Shown: positions 61,672 to 64,000 of the stretch, piece after piece | Numbering within the stretch: the first letter of the stretch is position 1 | How the letters are laid out: each line of letters begins with the position of its first letter | NCBI RefSeq assembly: GCF_000702545.1 | Contig: NZ_JNIO01000008.1 | Location: 1,054,001 to 1,118,000 of the forward strand | DNA: 64,000 nt | Direction of reading: 5' to 3' | DNA from: Selenomonas sp. AB3002 | GTDB taxonomy: Bacteria > Bacillota > Negativicutes > Selenomonadales > Selenomonadaceae | The notes under the pieces: model-generated | Told to the model about the DNA's origin: nothing | The model's input: the letters and a program-made list of their open reading frames with translations, nothing else | Databases searched by the model: none | Program-made: the position numbers and the translations under genes

Positions 61672-61731
61672 CTCAAGCTCCCCCATATAAATTGCCGCTA
61701 TTCTCATTTACAGCAATAGCGGCAATTTTTA

Positions 61732-62577
61732 TCAAGAATGTTTCATTGAATCTGTAGAAAATCTTAGCAACAAAGCCTGTTGGGGACAGGCGACAACGCA
61801 TTCTCCACAACGTATGCACTCGGCTGCCCCGGGGTTCCTGGCCGGGTTCACCCCCATGGGGCAGGCACTCTGGCACTTGCCACAGGACACGCAGGCTGAT
61901 CTGCTGACCTGCAGGCGGTAAAGGCTGATGCGGTTCAAAAGCCCATAAATGGCTCCCAAGGGGCAGAGAAGCTTGCAAAAAAAACGATAATTCATCATGC
62001 TCCCCAGGCAGACCAGTAGCAGCACCAAAAATTTCCAGGCAAAGAGCTTCCCCAGCGCCTGCCTGAATTCCGGGCGGGTGGCAAGGAGGGGCAGTCCTCC
62101 TTCCAGGGTGCCAGCCGGGCAGATAAACTCACAGAAGGCCGGCAAGCCTGCGCCGGAATAATCCGTCCAAAGCAGCGGCAGCAGCATGACAAACACCGCC
62201 AGGATAACGTATTTCACATAAACCAGAGGCGGCCATAATTTTTTCTTCGGCAGGGGAACACGATGAAGCAGCTCCTGAAAAAGCCCGAAGGGGCAGAGAT
62301 AGCCACAGACTGCCCGTCCCCATAACACCCCTACAGCCATAAGAAATCCTGTAACATAATAGCTGAACCTGAACCCAGCCGAAGCTGTCACTGCCTGCAG
62401 TGCTCCAATAGGGCAGGAAAAAACCGCCGCCGGGCAGGAATAGCAGTTCAGCCCCGGCACACAAAGGCTCTTCCACTCTCCCTTGTAGAGCCTGCCCGAA
62501 AGGAAATTGCCCAGCTTTGGATCAGCCAGGAAAAGGGCCAGCGTCTGGATGAGTTTGCGCCTGATAGATTGTCGCAA
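61732..62577 (-). CDS. NapH/RnfB-like membrane ferredoxin
   Basis: 281 residues with about five membrane helices. A Cys cluster after the first residues (NCYSCPAAVFSCPIGALQ), GRAVCGYLCPFGLFQELLHR and FFCKLLCPLGAIYGLL are the C-x3-C-P sites of the NapH/CcoG type. Two 4Fe-4S motifs at the end are ACVSCGKCQSACPMG and CIRCGECVVACPQQALLL. It moves electrons through the membrane. The gene is the last of a trio with a TlpA-like lipoprotein and a CXXC mini-protein, 13 bases from the latter. Confidence 0.85.
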   Translation of the reverse strand: MRQSIRRKLIQTLALFLADPKLGNFLSGRLYKGEWKSLCVPGLNCYSCPAAVFSCPIGALQAVTASAGFRFSYYVTGFLMAVGVLWGRAVCGYLCPFGLFQELLHRVPLPKKKLWPPLVYVKYVILAVFVMLLPLLWTDYSGAGLPAFCEFICPAGTLEGGLPLLATRPEFRQALGKLFAWKFLVLLLVCLGSMMNYRFFCKLLCPLGAIYGLLNRISLYRLQVSRSACVSCGKCQSACPMGVNPARNPGAAECIRCGECVVACPQQALLLRFSTDSMKHS

Positions 62578-62590
62578 GCTGCCTCCCCTC

Positions 62591-62740
62591 CTAGCCTAAG
62601 CCAATGCATTCCATGCAGACCCGCACAGCTTTCCGCAAAACGATGGCTGCCTCCCCCCGATTGACTCCCCAGGCTACGCTGAGGAGGGAAAGCAGCAGGA
62701 GGCCTCCCTGCAGGAGCAGCCTTCTTTTGCCCTCACTCAT
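62591..62740 (-). CDS. CD1871A-type CXXC mini-protein
   Basis: 49 residues: a basic start (MSEGKRRLLLQGGLLLLSLL), one membrane helix, then RGEAAIVLRKAVRVCMECIG ending LG. The end with A-I-V-x-x-K-A-x-x-x-C-x-E-C-I-G is typical of a small family of CXXC proteins found next to 4Fe-4S membrane proteins in Clostridia and Negativicutes. It overlaps the TlpA-like gene end by eight bases. It was probably missed by automatic annotation because of size. It may pass electrons between the two partners. Confidence 0.75.
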   Translation of the reverse strand: MSEGKRRLLLQGGLLLLSLLSVAWGVNRGEAAIVLRKAVRVCMECIGLG

Positions 62741-63284
62741 GCAGATATTTCCTCACAAACGCCTTATAGGCCTCCACATCAGCCCCCACCACAGGGCTGC
62801 CTACCACTTTCCCCTCTGAGTTCACGAAGATAGTGGTGGGCACGGCCTCCACGCCCTCAAGATATTCCATGATAGCCTCATCCGGCACCAGGTTCACAAA
62901 CTCTGCTCCGGCTTCGCCCAGGATCTTCTTCGCCGTCCCAATGGATCCGGCATCCTGCCTGTCCATGACATCACAGACAATGCCTATGAGCTGGGCATCC
63001 GCCGGCATATTCCTGGCCCAGTCCCCCAGCTCCGGCATCTCGCCGATGCAGGGCGGGCAGAAGGTGCCCCAGATGTTTACCACTGTGATTTTCTTTTGAG
63101 CAAAGATTTCTTTTGTCACTTCATTGCCCTGCAAATCCACGGCCCTGAAGCTTGGGAAATCCTCCTGCCCCTGCTGGGCAGCAACTTTAGCCATAGGCTG
63201 CTCTGCCACCCCGGAACCACAACCTACCAGGAAAAAACCTGCCGCAAGCGCCAGGATTCCCCCAGCCTGCCAAAAAGCCTTCAT
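62733..63284 (-). CDS. TlpA/ResA-like thioredoxin lipoprotein
   Basis: 183 residues. The N-terminus ILALAAGFFLVGCGSG has a lipobox (LVGC), so the protein is anchored in the membrane facing the periplasm. The thioredoxin fold shows NIWGTFCPPCIGEMPELGDW with the redox pair CPPC, and VPTTIFVNSEGKVVG with cis-Pro. It reduces or oxidises disulfides outside the cytoplasm. Its C-terminal codons overlap the CXXC mini-protein gene, which is followed by the NapH-like gene, so the three are likely one electron relay. Confidence 0.88.
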   Translation of the reverse strand: MKAFWQAGGILALAAGFFLVGCGSGVAEQPMAKVAAQQGQEDFPSFRAVDLQGNEVTKEIFAQKKITVVNIWGTFCPPCIGEMPELGDWARNMPADAQLIGIVCDVMDRQDAGSIGTAKKILGEAGAEFVNLVPDEAIMEYLEGVEAVPTTIFVNSEGKVVGSPVVGADVEAYKAFVRKYLHE

Positions 63285-63612
63285 AGCTATTCGCTCCTTT
63301 CAAAATTCATTCATTTCTGCACTACCCTTTCCACATTGGTAGCGCCAAGCATATCAAAGCTAGACATTCTCCGGCTTGATATTGATATGCCTGAAGAAAT
63401 TTTCCAATGACTTTTGAAGCATTGCCGTCACTACCTGCGTATAAAACATATCTATTTTCCAACAGCATCTTGCTGTCTATTTCTATCTGTTTATGTTTTT
63501 TCCTGCCATAATTCTCAACGTGCTTTCATACATTTTCCTGGCAGGATTATGGCCTGTGATAAAGAAGTTTTCTTAAAAAGATATTCTGCGAAACTACAGG
63601 AAGGTGACGCTT

Positions 63613-63699
63613 ATGAAACGATTCGACCAGAGATATGCCAAGTATCTAAAAAGTAACTATTGCTGCCATAAGGCGTTTATGATATATTATTGGCAATAG
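63613..63699 (+). CDS. Possible 28-residue leader peptide
   Basis: GGAAGGTG lies six to eight bases before the ATG at 63613. The frame reads MKRFDQRYAKYLKSNYCCHK and ends after AFMIYYWQ. It is rich in Tyr and basic residues. It stands upstream of the promoter-like pair and hairpin before the DUF4405 gene. It might be a leader peptide or the front of a lost gene. The 300 bases between the TlpA gene and this frame hold nothing else I can support. Confidence 0.3.
   Translation: MKRFDQRYAKYLKSNYCCHKAFMIYYWQ
63659..63688 (+). promoter_or_regulatory. Sigma-70-type promoter
   Basis: TTGCTG and TATATT are separated by 17 bases. The predicted transcript starts near 63694, just before a structured region that ends in a terminator. 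Confidence 0.5.
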
Positions 63700-63799
63700 C
63701 ATAAGCGGCTGTGTAGGAGCCGTGCCGCTCTAGCGGCAGAAAATCGACGTGGAAAGTCCCTGTGGCTTTCTGCCCTTTTAGGGAGCGTCGATTTTTTTT
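63694..63799 (+). ncRNA. Possible small RNA or structured leader ending in a terminator
   Basis: After the promoter comes a GCCGCT/AGCGGC hairpin (63724-63738), then AATCGACG at 63742-63749 pairing with CGTCGATT at 63786-63793, with a GTCCCT/AGGGAG stem inside, followed by eight T. About 105 bases in all. The DUF4405 gene starts 42 bases after the T-run. It could be a free small RNA or a riboswitch/attenuator; I cannot assign it to a known class. Confidence 0.45.
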
Positions 63800-63840
63800 A
63801 TTGCTGTGCATCATGTTAATGAGTTGATAGGAGGCTTACC

Positions 63841-64000
63841 ATGAAAAAGAATTACTGCCTTGACTGGCTATTGTTTCTCAGCGGGCTTGCTTGCATAGCC
63901 ACTGGGCTTTTACTGGACTTTCATTTGATTCCCGGTGGCAGAGAGGCAAAAGGCCCCTTTGTTACGGTGCATACATATAGCGGCTATCTTATGTCCGTGG
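63841..64000 (+). CDS. DUF4405-like membrane protein, N-terminal part (runs off the window)
   Basis: GGAGG precedes the ATG at 63841. The visible 53 residues start MKKNYCLDWLLFLSGLACIA and continue TGLLLDFHL; after a loop come VHTYSGYLM. A first helix with TGxxLxFxL and a His before a second helix is typical of DUF4405, a haem-binding-like two-to-four-helix membrane family linked to redox proteins. The rest lies beyond the window. Confidence 0.6.
   Translation, partial: MKKNYCLDWLLFLSGLACIATGLLLDFHLIPGGREAKGPFVTVHTYSGYLMSV

Overview
The window looks like chromosomal DNA of a diderm Firmicute of the class Negativicutes, most likely Selenomonas or a close relative. Low-GC-Firmicute style ribosome binding sites and regulators (PadR, RpiR, ROK, YvrJ, a CD1871A-type CXXC protein) sit beside an outer-membrane autotransporter with a C-terminal beta-barrel ending in Trp, which needs an outer membrane. 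I saw no rRNA, tRNA or CRISPR array. The species assignment is inference.

Layout. 1-12,000 (minus strand) is one long probable operon: PTS EIICB, a protease-like autotransporter translationally coupled to it, a NamZ-type exo-muramidase (DUF1343), a DUF4127 protein, a secreted unknown, an ion-transporter-family permease and a hydantoinase/oxoprolinase-type protein. It reads as cell-wall or amino-sugar/amide scavenging. 12,288-20,850 holds a Tat-exported FAD oxidoreductase, a secreted serine hydrolase, a PAP2 phosphatase, a DinJ-like antitoxin followed by Fic, and leuCD with a divergent LysR gene. 20,900-33,000 carries an amidase, an MBL hydrolase, a Dxs-like synthase, a GH1 phospho-glucosidase with its RpiR regulator, alpha/beta hydrolases, a radical SAM protein with an ArsR regulator, and a padC/padR pair with two well-formed operators.

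34,120-41,000 is the most unusual region. A minus-strand cassette encodes a protein with a C-terminal winged-helix-like end, a beta-CASP-like metallo-beta-lactamase nuclease, a PD-(D/E)XK-like protein, two highly divergent FtsZ/tubulin-like proteins that lack the GTP-binding core, and small membrane and secreted proteins. A divergent ADP-ribosylglycohydrolase adjoins it. I could not match this set to a named system and treat it as a candidate membrane-remodelling or defence locus.

42,000-58,300 contains a GltS symporter, MFS exporters under ROK and MarR control, an acyl-CoA thioesterase, a C39-like protein, MBL hydrolases, tandem degraded Rpn-type genes and an AbiE-like nucleotidyltransferase pair. 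58,300-64,000 carries a Gfo/Idh oxidoreductase, a metallophosphoesterase with an apparent frameshift in its signal peptide, a FliB-like protein and a redox trio (TlpA-like lipoprotein, CXXC mini-protein, NapH-like ferredoxin), then a possible small RNA and a DUF4405 gene.

The window is rich in gene debris. Remnants of serine hydrolase, YjbR, LysR, radical SAM/flavodoxin, SSS and MFS transporters, PPOX, C45-type hydrolase, autotransporter and Rpn genes mark places of past deletion and rearrangement. All functional names come from reading motifs by eye; no database search was possible.
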